This document shows positions 1-6,124 of a DNA stretch of 13,124 nucleotides, one piece after another (positions within the stretch are counted from its first letter, which is position 1; each line of letters opens with the position of its first letter). The notes under the pieces were generated by a model. It did not search any database. It was not told the origin of the DNA and saw only the letters and a program-made list of their open reading frames with translations. This DNA is from an uncultured Clostridium sp. (GTDB taxonomy: Bacteria; Bacillota; Clostridia; TANB77; CAG-508). The position numbers and the translations under genes are program-made. The stretch lies in assembly GCA_945937855.1 (NCBI GenBank), contig CAMEUC010000019.1:1-13124 (forward strand). The letters are read 5' to 3'.

Positions 1-25
1 TAAAAACCCCGACGAGATTTGGCGG
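1..25. repeat. Solo end of hairpin repeat family A (truncated by window edge)
   Basis: Bases 7-25 read CCCCGACGAGATTTGGCGG, identical to the conserved end of the elements at 2591-2694 and 4737-4884 and to the solo end at 4653-4671. The rest of the element, if present, would lie left of the window. The next 90 bases to the alkD terminator hold no gene I can support. Confidence 0.75.
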
Positions 26-117
26 TCGTCTTTTGATGTTTTTAATAAAGCAATTGCTCATACAAATTACAATTTTCCTTTCTCCTAGATTGTACATTTA
101 TTATACAATTTTATAAC

Positions 118-148
118 AAAAAGGTTGTAGTTTTTTCTACAACTTTTT
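118..148 (-). terminator. Intrinsic terminator of the alkD-type gene (probably bidirectional)
   Basis: GTTGTAG (124-130) pairs with CTACAAC (137-143) around a six-T loop, and A- and T-runs extend the stem outward (118-122 with 144-148). On the minus strand the stem is followed by CCTTTTTGTTAT, a U-rich tail. The hairpin overlaps the stop codon of the alkylation repair gene (137-139). The plus strand also gives a T-rich tail, so it could stop transcription from either side. Confidence 0.8.
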
Positions 149-823
149 CATTTTTTTCAATTCTTCTTTTTGCTCTTTGCTTATTCTATAAGACTCTCTT
201 AGTTTTTGCAAGGTTTTATTATATGTAAAATCGTCTAAATGATTTTTGTCTTTTAAATATTTCATAGCCTTTTCATTATATTTTATTCCTATTTCTGCTA
301 GTGTCCAAGCTACTGCCATCTTTGCATAATACCCATTATTTTCTATTTTATCTAATTCTAAAATAACTTTATCAACATATTCATCCACAATGTAATAGTC
401 TAACATCATTATAACTGCAAATCTTACCTCAAATTCCTTGTCTGATTTTAAATATGGAAGTATAAATTTCCATACCTTTTCTTTGTCTTTTTCTTTTATC
501 TTTAGTGTTGGACAAAATGTATCTGATATTTCCCAGCTGTCTATTTTAGGTACAAAGCGTTTTATTAATTCTAGTTTTTCATCTATATTTACTTTACTAT
601 ACCCAATTATAAATCCCTCTAATAATACCTCTTCAAAATATGTGTTTTGTATGTTATCTAAATATGCTCTATAGTCCTCTTTTACCAATTCCTTTGCAAG
701 ATTTCTTAAAATTGGTATTCTAATTCCTAACATCTCTAAATTTGTGTCTGGGCATAATTTTTTATTAAATTCTCTATATTTTTCATCTTGTAATTCTAAT
801 AATTTATCTCTAATTTTCTCCAC
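137..823 (-). CDS. AlkD-type DNA alkylation repair protein (HEAT-repeat DNA glycosylase)
   Basis: A 228-residue, mostly helical soluble protein of the AlkD family. These are HEAT-like-repeat glycosylases that excise N3- or N7-alkylated purines without base flipping. The sequence has W97, D101 (in SWEISD), R134 and W173. Their spacing closely parallels the catalytic W109, D113, R148 and W187 known for Bacillus cereus AlkD, offset by 12-14 residues, so activity is plausible. The start is GTG at 823, preceded by AGAGGA at normal spacing; no ATG fits better. A sigma-A-like promoter lies at 853-881, making it a single-gene unit separate from yitT upstream. The C-terminus is a Lys/Glu-rich helix. 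The family assignment is good; the substrate range is not visible in the sequence. Confidence 0.85.
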   Translation of the reverse strand: MEKIRDKLLELQDEKYREFNKKLCPDTNLEMLGIRIPILRNLAKELVKEDYRAYLDNIQNTYFEEVLLEGFIIGYSKVNIDEKLELIKRFVPKIDSWEISDTFCPTLKIKEKDKEKVWKFILPYLKSDKEFEVRFAVIMMLDYYIVDEYVDKVILELDKIENNGYYAKMAVAWTLAEIGIKYNEKAMKYLKDKNHLDDFTYNKTLQKLRESYRISKEQKEELKKMKKL

Positions 824-836
824 AATATATCCTCTT

Positions 837-859
837 TTATAATTTTTATAAAATTATAA
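837..859. promoter_or_regulatory. Perfect AT palindrome overlapping the alkD promoter
   Basis: TTATAATTTT (837-846) and AAAATTATAA (850-859) are perfect 10-bp inverted arms around TAT. The palindrome covers the -10 box and the likely transcription start of the alkylation repair gene, the expected place for an operator. The bases are all A/T, so chance in this AT-rich DNA is a real alternative. Confidence 0.35.
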
Positions 860-881
860 CATTCTATATTTCTTAACACAA
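853..881 (-). promoter_or_regulatory. Sigma-A-like promoter of the alkD-type gene
   Basis: On the minus strand TTGTGT (876-881) is followed after 17 bp by TATAAT (853-858), about 30 bases upstream of the GTG start. It lies between the yitT stop and the repair gene. Confidence 0.6.
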
Positions 882-899
882 TATTTCATTCTCATTTTT

Positions 900-1775
900 C
901 TATTTAAATCCTTCTCCATATACCTCTCTTGCATTTGTTATTATTAAAAATGCCTTTTTATCAATATCATTTATTATTTTCCTTATTTGCCTTACTTCCC
1001 CTCTTGAAGCAACACACATTATAATATTTTTATCATCTTGTCTATACATTCCTTTTCCATATATAGCTGTTGTGCCTCTTCTTATTTTTGAATTAATTTC
1101 ATCTGATATTTGTTGATATTTTGGAGATATAATTATTAACATCTTTGCGAAATCAATTCCTTCAAAGAATATGTCTAATACTTTTCCCATTATATATATA
1201 GCAATTGCAGAATATAGTCCTATTTCTATTTGTCCAAAAGCTATAGTACTTGCAATTACTATAATTGTATCTAGTATTACAATGATATTACCAGTTTTAA
1301 TATTTGGTTTATACGCCTTTACTATTTGTGCAAATAAATCAGAACCTCCAGTAGAAGCATTTGCATTAAGCACAATTGATGTTCCTATTCCTGAAAGAAT
1401 TCCACCATAAATACAAGCTAAAAATCCAGAATGTGTAGCAGTACCAATATTTTCAAAAAGGTTTAAAAACAATGATAAAGATATAGTTCCTACTATTGAA
1501 TCTAAAAAAAATCTTTTTCCATTTTTAATTAATGCAAATATAAACAAAGGAATATTTAGTATGAATACCGTTGTACCTATAGGAAGCTTAAACAAATAAT
1601 AAAATATAGTTCCTATACCTGAAAAACCACCAACGGATAATTGATTTGGCAACAAGAATAAATCTGTTGCAAAAGCCATCAAAGCTGTTCCAATTATTGT
1701 TTGTATAAAATTAATTATTATTTTTTTTAAATTAATAATTCTTCTCTTGGCTTTAAATTTCATAAAAACACCCAT
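900..1775 (-). CDS. YitT family integral membrane protein (DUF161/DUF2179)
   Basis: A 291-residue membrane protein. After a Lys/Arg-rich start (about residues 1-18) come hydrophobic segments at about 20-45, 50-75, 90-110, 115-140 and 160-205, with Gly-rich turns such as LSVGGFSGIGT and NANASTGGSDL typical of the YitT family. The C-terminal 80 residues form a soluble domain (RGTTAIYGKGMY, then VASRGEVRQIRKIIND) matching the DUF2179 cytoplasmic domain. Function is not established; transport is often guessed. ATG codons occur at 1775 and 1763, and neither has a strong ribosome binding site; GGGTG five bases before 1763 makes the shorter form possible. A terminator-like hairpin overlaps the start. 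The upstream XRE gene is only 53 bp away, so the two may be co-transcribed. Confidence 0.88.
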   Translation of the reverse strand: MGVFMKFKAKRRIINLKKIIINFIQTIIGTALMAFATDLFLLPNQLSVGGFSGIGTIFYYLFKLPIGTTVFILNIPLFIFALIKNGKRFFLDSIVGTISLSLFLNLFENIGTATHSGFLACIYGGILSGIGTSIVLNANASTGGSDLFAQIVKAYKPNIKTGNIIVILDTIIVIASTIAFGQIEIGLYSAIAIYIMGKVLDIFFEGIDFAKMLIIISPKYQQISDEINSKIRRGTTAIYGKGMYRQDDKNIIMCVASRGEVRQIRKIINDIDKKAFLIITNAREVYGEGFK

Positions 1776-1794
1776 AATTAGTATGGATGTTTTT
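1764..1794. terminator. Hairpin across the yitT start, terminator- or attenuator-like
   Basis: AAAAACACCCATA (1764-1776) pairs with TATGGATGTTTTT (1782-1794) around ATTAG, with one mismatched position that is G-U when transcribed from the minus strand. A T-run on each side makes it terminator-like in both directions. In minus-strand transcripts it follows the XRE gene and contains the first possible yitT start codon. Confidence 0.5.
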
Positions 1795-1828
1795 TATGTA
1801 TTTATTCTTTTATAAGTGCAAAACTAAT

Positions 1829-2077
1829 TTAGCTTATTTCTTTATTCTCTAAAATTTCAAAATTGGGATTAAAAAATACATTTGCTGATAATTCGTCGTT
1901 TAGATCTAAAAGTTGCTTTATTTTTGCAATTTGTATAACAGAAAACTCACTTTTCCCATTTAATTTGTTTGTTAAGGTATTATAACTAATACCCATCATT
2001 TTAGCTAAATAACTTCTTTTTATTCCCTTACAGGTCATTAATATTTTTACTCTTTTTCCTATTATCTCAGGATTCAT
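1829..2077 (-). CDS. Small XRE/Cro-type helix-turn-helix regulator
   Basis: An 82-residue protein that is mostly a single helix-turn-helix domain (about residues 5-62). The recognition part is in KRSYLAKMMGISYNTLTNKLNGKSEF, where the LAKMMGIS helix, the turn and the TLTNKLNG helix match the XRE/Cro pattern. The short acidic C-terminal tail has no sensor domain. ATG at 2077 is preceded by AAGGAGACAAAA, an excellent ribosome binding site, so the start is firm. A near-consensus promoter (TTGACA / TATTAT) lies upstream, and a 23-bp palindrome covers its -10 end, which suggests autorepression. It is divergent from a second XRE gene. It could be a phage-type repressor remnant, but no other phage genes are seen nearby. 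Confidence 0.85.
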   Translation of the reverse strand: MNPEIIGKRVKILMTCKGIKRSYLAKMMGISYNTLTNKLNGKSEFSVIQIAKIKQLLDLNDELSANVFFNPNFEILENKEIS

Positions 2078-2095
2078 TTTTGTCTCCTTTTCTTC

Positions 2096-2118
2096 TATGT
2101 TTCTTACTGAGAAACATA
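2096..2118. promoter_or_regulatory. Palindromic operator candidate for the XRE regulators
   Basis: TATGTTTCT (2096-2104) and AGAAACATA (2110-2118) are perfect 9-bp inverted arms around TACTG. The site overlaps the -10 box of the minus-strand promoter at 2116-2144 and sits just upstream of the regulator's ribosome binding site. A dimeric helix-turn-helix protein is the natural candidate to bind it; that link is inferred. Confidence 0.65.
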
Positions 2119-2144
2119 ATATAATATTTTTTTCTTTTTGTCAA
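2116..2144 (-). promoter_or_regulatory. Sigma-A promoter of the minus-strand XRE gene
   Basis: On the minus strand TTGACA (2139-2144), a perfect -35 box, is followed after 17 bp by TATTAT (2116-2121). It is the best promoter in the window and drives the 82-residue regulator. Confidence 0.75.
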
Positions 2145-2172
2145 CATATTTAATAATTTTTTTAAACTTTCA

Positions 2173-2201
2173 TTTACTTATTAAAAATTACATGTTATAA
2201 T
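2173..2201 (+). promoter_or_regulatory. Promoter of the plus-strand XRE gene
   Basis: TTTACT (2173-2178), then 17 bp, then a perfect TATAAT (2196-2201) preceded by TGT. Transcription would start near 2208. This supports translation from the ATG at 2230 rather than from the TTG at 2206, which lies at or before the transcript start. Confidence 0.6.
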
Positions 2202-2229
2202 TTGATTGATTAAATTTATGGGGGTTACT

Positions 2230-2466
2230 ATGAATTATTTATTTCCAGAAAGATTTCAAGAATTATTAGCCAATAGTTCAATAACATATGATGAACTTAT
2301 TAAAAAATTAGGTATAAAATCTAGAGGTACTATTACAAAATATGCAAATGGAACTATTAGAAATGTTAGTATAACTACAATTTGTAAAATTGCTGAAATA
2401 TTTGAAGTCTCGCCTGTGTGGCTCGTGGGTTGGACTAATGATAAAAATTTTAAAATAGAAAATTAG
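2230..2466 (+). CDS. Small XRE-type helix-turn-helix regulator, divergent partner
   Basis: A 78-residue protein and the only plus-strand gene in the window. It is a single Cro/C1-type domain: ITYDELIKKLGIKSRGTITKYANG contains the two helices of the motif, followed by the SITTICKIAEIFEVSPVWLVG segment typical of XRE domains. The start was set at ATG 2230 because GGGGG sits five bases upstream and the promoter places the transcript start near 2208; a TTG at 2206 and an ATG at 2218 are in frame but less likely. It is divergent from the minus-strand XRE gene across about 150 bp, a cI/cro-like layout, and is followed by a strong terminator. Target genes are unknown. Confidence 0.85.
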   Translation: MNYLFPERFQELLANSSITYDELIKKLGIKSRGTITKYANGTIRNVSITTICKIAEIFEVSPVWLVGWTNDKNFKIEN

Positions 2467-2470
2467 TTAT

Positions 2471-2505
2471 AAAAAAATCTAGTATATTTAATACTAGATT
2501 TTTTT
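2471..2505 (+). terminator. Intrinsic terminator after the plus-strand XRE gene
   Basis: AAAAAAATCTAGTAT (2471-2485) and ATACTAGATTTTTTT (2491-2505) form a perfect 15-bp stem with a 5-base loop and a T-run at the 3' side. It begins four bases after the XRE stop codon and could work from both sides. The next 85 bases up to the repeat hold no gene I can support. Confidence 0.9.
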
Positions 2506-2590
2506 GTATGTCAATTATTTCTTTTAAATTTGTATGAGTTTTCATCGACAAGAAACGACTAAATGCTATTTTTGAGAATAATAAATACAT

Positions 2591-2694
2591 CCGCCAAATC
2601 TCGTCGGGGTTTGATTTTTCTTTTTTAGGCACCTCTAAGTAATCCCTACTCAGATTCTCCTAAAAAAGAAAAATGAAACCCCTGCGTTTGGCTA
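2591..2694. repeat. Hairpin repeat element, family A, complete copy 1
   Basis: A 104-bp element with two different conserved ends: CCGCCAAATCTCGTCGGGG (2591-2609) on the left and CCCCTGCGTTTGGCTA (2679-2694) on the right. The ends pair (GCCAAA with TTTGGC, GGGG with CCCC), leaving an asymmetric internal loop. Inside, ATTTTTCTTTTTTAGG (2614-2629) pairs perfectly with 2659-2674. The apical loop is about 29 bases. It lies between convergent genes, where it could affect transcript ends, but there is no clean U-tract after it. The second full copy is at 4737-4884 in opposite orientation. No coding capacity is seen; it could be a MITE or REP-like element mobilised in trans. Confidence 0.85.
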
Positions 2695-2733
2695 CTTCAA
2701 ATCAATCGTTTAATATAACCTACAAATTCCCAT

Positions 2734-3789
2734 TTATTCGTCTAAAAAGTCCTTATATGTTTTTAAAATATTTAAGTTAAAATTTCCTGGTTTTATATTA
2801 GAATTTTGTTTTACTTTTACTTCTAAATCATATGTTTCTTTTAATTTTTTTAGGTTTTCTTTTTTGTGTCCTATTACATTATTTACATTTAATGGGTTTA
2901 CCTCAATTTCGGCTTCTATTACTTTCGTGTTAAATTTTTTAATTTTATTTAATATATTGTCATACCATATACTATCTTCTACTAGTTGTCCAAATGCTTC
3001 ATGATATGGTCCTGCCACTACTTCACTTTCTATGTTTTCAGGATTTGATATTAAATCTGTATTTTGAAGACCTATTCTTATTACTTTTATCTTTTTCTTT
3101 TCAAAGAAATAATATAATTCTTTGCAAGTTTCAACTGCTTGGGTTACTGTTAATGGTTCATATTTTCCATCTACGTAACTTTTCTCTAACTCTGTATTTT
3201 TTATTACTAGAACTGGATATAACCTAACTATTTTTGGTTTTAGTTTTGCTAAATCTTTAGCTGTATTTAGTTCATCTAGTCTTGTACTTTCTGGAAGTCC
3301 TATCATCATCTGATGTCCTAATGTAAATCGATATCTTCTAATTAATTTAGATGCCTTTTTTACATCTTCAAATGTATGTCCTCTCTTGCTTTGCTTTAAA
3401 ATATAATCGTTTGTAGATTGTACCCCTAACTCAATTGTTTTAACTCCGTATTTTTTTAATAATTTTAATTTTTCTTTATCAATGTAATCAGGTCTTGTAG
3501 AAACTCTTATCCCAGTTACAATTCCTTTTTTGACATACTCATATGCTACTGATAACAATTCTTCCTGCATTCTTGTTTCAATTCCTGTAAAACTTCCACC
3601 AAAAAATGCGATTTCTTTTTCTATACTATCATTTTTAAAATTATGTAAAAATTGTTCTATAGTTTCCTTTACATCGTCTTTTGTAACATTTTTCATTTGC
3701 CCACTTATGCTTTTTTGATTACAGAATGTACAGTTATTTGGGCATCCTAAATGTGGTACAAATATTGGTATTATATATTTTTCTGACAT
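2734..3789 (-). CDS. Elp3-like radical SAM protein (lacks acetyltransferase domain)
   Basis: A 351-residue radical SAM enzyme. C16, C20 and C23 (GCPNNCTFC) form the CX3CX2C [4Fe-4S] cluster motif. Next come GGSF (64-67) for SAM binding, STRPD (97-101), ELGVQS (120-125) and GHQMMIGLP (158-166), the pattern of the Elp3/COG1243 radical SAM group. The GNAT domain of true Elp3 (about 550 residues) is absent, and this short form is common beside rnc in Clostridia; its substrate, perhaps a tRNA, is not known. The start was set at ATG 3789, with AAAGGA upstream. The frame stays open to 3915, but that would add 42 residues encoded partly by an inverted repeat. It follows rnc after about 160 bp and is probably co-transcribed. 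No clear terminator is seen, only the hairpin repeat downstream. Confidence 0.87.
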   Translation of the reverse strand: MSEKYIIPIFVPHLGCPNNCTFCNQKSISGQMKNVTKDDVKETIEQFLHNFKNDSIEKEIAFFGGSFTGIETRMQEELLSVAYEYVKKGIVTGIRVSTRPDYIDKEKLKLLKKYGVKTIELGVQSTNDYILKQSKRGHTFEDVKKASKLIRRYRFTLGHQMMIGLPESTRLDELNTAKDLAKLKPKIVRLYPVLVIKNTELEKSYVDGKYEPLTVTQAVETCKELYYFFEKKKIKVIRIGLQNTDLISNPENIESEVVAGPYHEAFGQLVEDSIWYDNILNKIKKFNTKVIEAEIEVNPLNVNNVIGHKKENLKKLKETYDLEVKVKQNSNIKPGNFNLNILKTYKDFLDE

Positions 3790-3844
3790 TTTTATTTCCT
3801 TTCCAATTTTATTTCTTAATTCATCTGTTAAATTTGGATTATTG

Positions 3845-3940
3845 AAGTTTGAAGTGAGATGTGGGAAGTATGCTTTTATGGAATTTTCTTCGAAGTCCTT
3901 TCCTGAAATTCTCACCTCACACTTCTAACTTCTCACCTCA
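3845..3940. repeat. Inverted repeat between rnc and the radical SAM gene
   Basis: Arms 3845-3867 and 3909-3931 are inverted copies matching at 19 of 23 positions (GAAGTG...GTG.GAA type), about 41 bases apart. The 11-mer TTCTCACCTCA also occurs twice in direct order (3909-3919 and 3930-3940). The repeat lies between the rnc stop and the radical SAM start and accounts for the misleading open extension of the latter gene. It can form a hairpin in the shared transcript. A possible decayed relative is at about 6058-6080. Confidence 0.65.
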
Positions 3941-3946
3941 ACTATC

Positions 3947-4630
3947 TTATTTATTCTCTAATCCATCTGCTAAAACTTTATGTGCTGCTTCCATTTCTGC
4001 TTGTTTTTTTGTAGAGCCTGTCCCTGTTGCAAGCTGCTTTCCATTACATTTTACTTCTGCTGTAAAAACTTTACTATGGTCTGGACCCTCTGCTTTTATA
4101 ATGTTATATTCTATATGAACACTTCCATGCTCTTGCAATTTTTCTTGCAAAACTGTTTTGTAATCTTTTTTTCCTACATTTTTACTTGCAATTTCAATTG
4201 CCTCTTTTAAATTTTCTATTATAAAATTTTTTACACTGTCAAAGCCAGAATCTAAATACATGGCTGCGATTACTGCTTCAACACTATCTGCTAAAATTGC
4301 TGGTTTTTTGTTTCCTTTACATGCCTTTTCACTTTTACCTATAATTAAGAAATCACTAAAATTATGCTTTGTAGCTATTTGATATAAGCTTTCTTCACAA
4401 ACTACTGTTGCTCTAACTTTAGTCATTTCTCCTTCTTTTAGTTTTTTATAATTTTTAAATAAGTATTCACTAGTAACAAACTCTAATATTGCATCTCCTA
4501 AAAACTCTAGTTTTTCATTGCTTTGCACTTTATATTCATTCGCATATGATGTATGTGTTAGTGCAGTTTTTAATAAGTCTTTGTCTTTGAATTTATATCC
4601 TATATTTTCTTCTAGTTTTTCTAATTTCAT
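3947..4630 (-). CDS. rnc: Ribonuclease III
   Basis: A 227-residue double-strand-specific endoribonuclease that matures rRNA and cleaves structured mRNAs. The catalytic domain carries the signature NEKLEFLGDAILEF (38-51) with E42 and D46, and the second metal-binding pair is D115 and E118 (ADSVEAVIAAMYLDSG). A double-stranded RNA-binding domain follows (about 154-223), ending in GTGSTKKQAEMEAAHKVL. Length and order match bacterial RNase III. ATG 4630 is chosen because AGAGGAGGTG lies at ideal spacing; an in-frame ATG at 4651 would place that ribosome binding site inside the gene. Its leader, between murG and rnc, is filled with hairpin repeats that could be substrates of the enzyme itself. It is followed by the radical SAM gene. 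Confidence 0.97.
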   Translation of the reverse strand: MKLEKLEENIGYKFKDKDLLKTALTHTSYANEYKVQSNEKLEFLGDAILEFVTSEYLFKNYKKLKEGEMTKVRATVVCEESLYQIATKHNFSDFLIIGKSEKACKGNKKPAILADSVEAVIAAMYLDSGFDSVKNFIIENLKEAIEIASKNVGKKDYKTVLQEKLQEHGSVHIEYNIIKAEGPDHSKVFTAEVKCNGKQLATGTGSTKKQAEMEAAHKVLADGLENK

Positions 4631-4652
4631 TTTTTCACCTCCTCTAATCATT

Positions 4653-4671
4653 CCGCCAAATCTCGTCGGGG
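4653..4671. repeat. Solo 19-bp end of repeat family A, next to the rnc ribosome binding site
   Basis: CCGCCAAATCTCGTCGGGG, a perfect inverted copy of 4866-4884 and identical in orientation to 2591-2609. Its expected partner end (CCCCTGCGTTTGGCTA) is missing, so it is a truncated copy or part of a composite with 4737-4884. In the rnc transcript it lies about ten bases upstream of the AGGAGG ribosome binding site. Confidence 0.8.
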
Positions 4672-4736
4672 TTTATATATTTTATTGTTTCATTGTACAT
4701 TTATAATTGTTAAAAAATTTATTTTTAAGTATTTAG

Positions 4737-4884
4737 TAGCCAAACGCAGGGGATTATATATTTTATTTTTAGAGCGACTCCGGAGTGACCGCCTTAGAAA
4801 ATGTTTGAACGCAAGTGAATTACATTTTCTTGGATGGGGCAGCGATAAAAATACAAATATATAATCCCCGACGAGATTTGGCGG
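4737..4884. repeat. Hairpin repeat element, family A, complete copy 2 (rnc leader)
   Basis: The ends are TAGCCAAACGCAGGGG (4737-4752) and CCCCGACGAGATTTGGCGG (4866-4884), the same two ends as copy 1 but inverted. GGGGATTATATATTT (4749-4763) pairs with the bases running up to 4869, then ATTTTTA continues the stem with a small bulge. At the top, AGAAAATGT (4796-4804) pairs perfectly with ACATTTTCT (4822-4830). The inner stem sequence differs from copy 1 although the ends match. It fills the gap between murG and rnc, about 110 bases upstream of the rnc start. Confidence 0.85.
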
Positions 4885-4891
4885 TCTGTCA

Positions 4892-6010
4892 TTAATATTT
4901 CAATAATTTTTTAATTTCATTATAAATCCTTTCTTCTACGTTTGATATTGCTATTTTTTCTGCATTTTTACTCATTTCTAGTTGTAGTTCTTTATTATTT
5001 AAAATTTCTAATACTTTGTTGTTTAGTATATCTTTATTTAAATCTTTATCTAAAATGATTTTCGCAGCTCCTACATCTGCTAAAACTCTTGCATTATATT
5101 CTTGATGATTTTCTGTTGCAAATGGAAATGGTATAAATATTGCAGGTTTTGCTAGTGTTGCGACTTCTGTTATTGTCATTGCTCCGCTTCTTGCAACTAT
5201 TATATCTGCCAAATTCATTACTTCTTGCATATTATAAATATATGGTACTATAGCCATATTTTTTACATTATTAATATTTAAATTTATTTCTTCTAGTTTT
5301 TCTTTAACGGTATCATATTGTTTTTGTCCTACTGCCCATACGACATTGTAATTCTCATTTAGCCTTTCTGCTATCATTCCCAGTAGTGCATCGTTAATAG
5401 ACTTTGCCCCTTGGCTTCCTCCAAATACAAGCACTATTGGTAAATCGTTTTTTATCCCTAAACTTTTCTTTATCTCTTCTTTTTGACTTTCATTTAAACT
5501 TATCTTTTTTAATTTTGTTGGTGTTCCAGAAACTACTACCTTTTTTGCTTTTGGTAATCTTTTTTTCGCATCTTCAAAACCAACTAACACTGTATTTACT
5601 TTACCTGATAAAAGCTTTACAGCTACTCCTGGATATGCATTGCTTTCATGTAATATTGTTGGAATTTTATATTTATTTGCAGCTGTCATTACTGGTCCAC
5701 AAATATATCCACCTGTTCCTATTACAAGGTCTGGCTCTAATTTTTTTACTATTTTTTTTGCTTCTTTAAAACTATGTAATGTTTTTAAAATATTTTTTAT
5801 ATTTTCTAAATTTATTTTTCTATTTATACCATATGCTTCTATTCGCTCTAAATCATATCCTGCTCTTGGTACTAAATCATTTTCTAATCCTCTTATTGTC
5901 CCTATAAAAGTTATTTTTGCGTCTTTATTTTCTTGCTTTATTTTATTTGCTATTGCAATTCCTGGATTAATATGTCCCCCAGTTCCTGCTGCTGCTATTA
6001 TAACATTCAT
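4892..6010 (-). CDS. murG: MurG, lipid II-forming GlcNAc transferase
   Basis: A 372-residue peripheral membrane glycosyltransferase (GT28) that adds GlcNAc from UDP-GlcNAc to lipid I, giving lipid II on the cytoplasmic face. Visible motifs are the N-terminal loop GTGGH (9-13), TGGY (99-102), HESNAYPG (121-128), GGSQGA (197-202), RSGAMTITE (274-282) and PFPFATENHQ (294-303), the last three forming the UDP-GlcNAc site. All expected motifs are intact and the length is normal. The start was placed at ATG 6010 with GGGTG upstream; an in-frame GTG at 6019 lies within that binding site and is less likely. It is the last dcw gene here, 114 bp after ftsW and 261 bp before rnc, with the hairpin repeats between. 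Confidence 0.97.
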   Translation of the reverse strand: MNVIIAAAGTGGHINPGIAIANKIKQENKDAKITFIGTIRGLENDLVPRAGYDLERIEAYGINRKINLENIKNILKTLHSFKEAKKIVKKLEPDLVIGTGGYICGPVMTAANKYKIPTILHESNAYPGVAVKLLSGKVNTVLVGFEDAKKRLPKAKKVVVSGTPTKLKKISLNESQKEEIKKSLGIKNDLPIVLVFGGSQGAKSINDALLGMIAERLNENYNVVWAVGQKQYDTVKEKLEEINLNINNVKNMAIVPYIYNMQEVMNLADIIVARSGAMTITEVATLAKPAIFIPFPFATENHQEYNARVLADVGAAKIILDKDLNKDILNNKVLEILNNKELQLEMSKNAEKIAISNVEERIYNEIKKLLKY

Positions 6011-6124
6011 TTTTTTCACCCATACTTTCTTTTAATATCTAAATATGTAATATTTCCGATGTGTGAAGTGCGAGCTGTAAGGTTCAAATTTTATGTATAA
6101 TAAACGAGTCTTATTTACATTATT

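Noticed and set aside
1..61. Possible truncated minus-strand gene starting with ATG at 61
   Set aside because: The frame runs into the 19-bp repeat end, the ribosome binding site is too far from the ATG, and there is no convincing promoter.
2450..2632. 60-codon minus-strand frame
   Set aside because: It is encoded by the terminator hairpin, the intergenic gap and one arm of the family A repeat, overlaps the end of the XRE gene, and resembles no protein.
3790..3915. Upstream extension of the radical SAM gene to a start at 3915
   Set aside because: ATG 3789 has a good AAAGGA binding site and begins right before the conserved PIFVPHLGCPNNC region. The extension runs through an inverted repeat and has no ribosome binding site of its own.
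2591..4884. CRISPR array or integron attC sites as the explanation for the 19-bp repeats
   Set aside because: The copies are kilobases apart and in both orientations, with no regular spacers and no cas genes. The ends lack the RYYYAAC/GTTRRRY core boxes of attC sites, and no integrase gene is present.
6011..6124. Riboswitch or repeat in the ftsW-murG gap
   Set aside because: Only a weak resemblance of 6058-6080 to the GAAGTG-type repeat was seen; there is no stable hairpin and no known riboswitch pattern.
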